From: Planctomycetaceae bacterium
Lineage (GTDB): Bacteria > Planctomycetota > Phycisphaerae > Phycisphaerales > SM1A02
Length of the DNA: 23,095 bases
Assembly (NCBI GenBank): GCA_002685335.1
Contig: NYWY01000055.1
Span: 1 to 23,095, forward strand
Reading direction: 5' to 3'
The notes under the pieces are model-generated. The model saw only the letters and a list, made by a program, of their open reading frames with translations, searched no databases and had not been told where the DNA came from. Made by a program: the position numbers and the translations under genes. Each line of letters begins with the position of its first letter. The first letter of the stretch is position 1. Positions 22,628 through 23,095 of the stretch are shown here, one piece after another.

Positions 22628-23095
22628 AGGGCTCGGGGCGAAGGATGATTTCCCGGCCGGTGGGCGGGGTCCCCCAGGAACGCACTTCACCCTCTCGGGT
22701 GTGAACGCTCAGCGTCTCCCCTCGATCATCGATCCGGATGTCCACGGGTTCACCCGAAACGGGACCGAGGGAGCAGAGGGGGCGGCCGGTCCTGACATCG
22801 ATGATGTCGATGATCCCGTCGCTGCCGAGGGCGGCCAGGTGACGGCGGTCGGGGTGCAACGCCAGGCCGATGATCTTGGTTCTCCGGAGTTGGGCCGACC
22901 AGCGTGGCTCATCGGCTCCGGACGAGTCGGAATGACACGACACGTTTCCTTCGTGGTCGCCGGCGTACCAGGAACGGTCCACGGGATCGGTCGCGATGGA
23001 GAGTAGCCACCCGTTGTCGGGGCCGGTACGACGGAGGATCCGTCGCGGATCCCTCGCGTCATGCAAGGTCCCGTTCGGGGTACCAAGCAGCAGCG
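22626..23095 (-). CDS. WD40-like beta-propeller protein, C-terminal part (cut by window edge)
   Basis: The frame is open from the right edge, and no start is needed inside the window; a TTG at 23066 is not a convincing start because the upstream residues LLLGTPNGT continue the same domain. The visible about 156 residues contain propeller-blade patterns: GWLLSIATDPVDRSWYAGDHEGNV, TKIIGLALHPDRRHLAALGSDGIIDIIDVRTGRPL and EPVDIRIDDRGETLSVHTREGEVRSWG. Each has a strand, a D/H turn and a closing strand as in WD40 blades. The protein likely scaffolds or binds a partner. Its full length, any kinase or signal domain upstream, and its location cannot be seen. It converges on the ABC exporter with 7 bases between the stop codons. 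Confidence 0.72.
   Translation of the reverse strand, partial: LLLGTPNGTLHDARDPRRILRRTGPDNGWLLSIATDPVDRSWYAGDHEGNVSCHSDSSGADEPRWSAQLRRTKIIGLALHPDRRHLAALGSDGIIDIIDVRTGRPLCSLGPVSGEPVDIRIDDRGETLSVHTREGEVRSWGTPPTGREIILRPEP

Overview
This window is GC-rich bacterial chromosome with tightly packed genes. Many genes overlap by 1-7 bases, GTG and TTG starts are frequent, and very long meaningless antisense reading frames occur because codon third positions are strongly G/C. The gene set suggests a free-living planctomycete, perhaps Phycisphaerae-like. It includes a type IV pilus/type II secretion platform operon, a futalosine-route menaquinone gene, a HisRS of the type I recall from plant organelles, and small proteins that resemble conserved planctomycete hypotheticals. 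This placement is inference, not proof. I see no tRNA or rRNA gene, CRISPR array, insertion sequence or phage gene, so the region looks like ordinary chromosome.

Left part (1-9667, all + strand): a membrane fatty-acid desaturase and an SDR oxidoreductase come first. A sugar-uptake cluster follows: substrate-binding lipoprotein, double-ATPase, permease, and an apparently exported aldose 1-epimerase. Then come a small membrane protein of unknown function, histidyl-tRNA synthetase, and futalosine hydrolase, which starts on a TTG overlapping the hisS stop.

Middle (9668-15295, + strand): a hairpin-rich leader precedes pilM, pilN, pilO, a PilP/GspC-like gene and a PilB/GspE ATPase. This is the inner-membrane and motor part of a type IV pilus or type II secretion machine. 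The platform protein (PilC/GspF), secretin and pilins are not here. Two overlapping minus-strand genes follow (a hypothetical protein and a DUF456 membrane protein), facing away from a TPR lipoprotein.

Right part (16460-23095): the TPR gene leads into an ArsR-type regulator fused to a SAM methyltransferase, an architecture associated with control of the S-adenosylmethionine cycle. A divergent, exported, cysteine-rich protein with three CC-x2-C modules separates it from ahcY (S-adenosylhomocysteinase). ahcY has a near-consensus promoter (TTGACG, 17 bp, TAGAAT) with an inverted repeat over the predicted transcription start, a plausible operator for the regulator about 1 kb upstream. A strong intrinsic terminator ends ahcY. 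An ABC exporter with an apparently leaderless start follows, and then the C-terminal part of a WD40-like propeller protein on the minus strand, cut by the window edge.

The most interesting points are the regulator/CC-x2-C protein/ahcY locus, the three-module cysteine protein itself, stem-loops at all three convergent gene junctions, and the non-canonical HisRS motifs. I do not see a clearly new multi-gene system.
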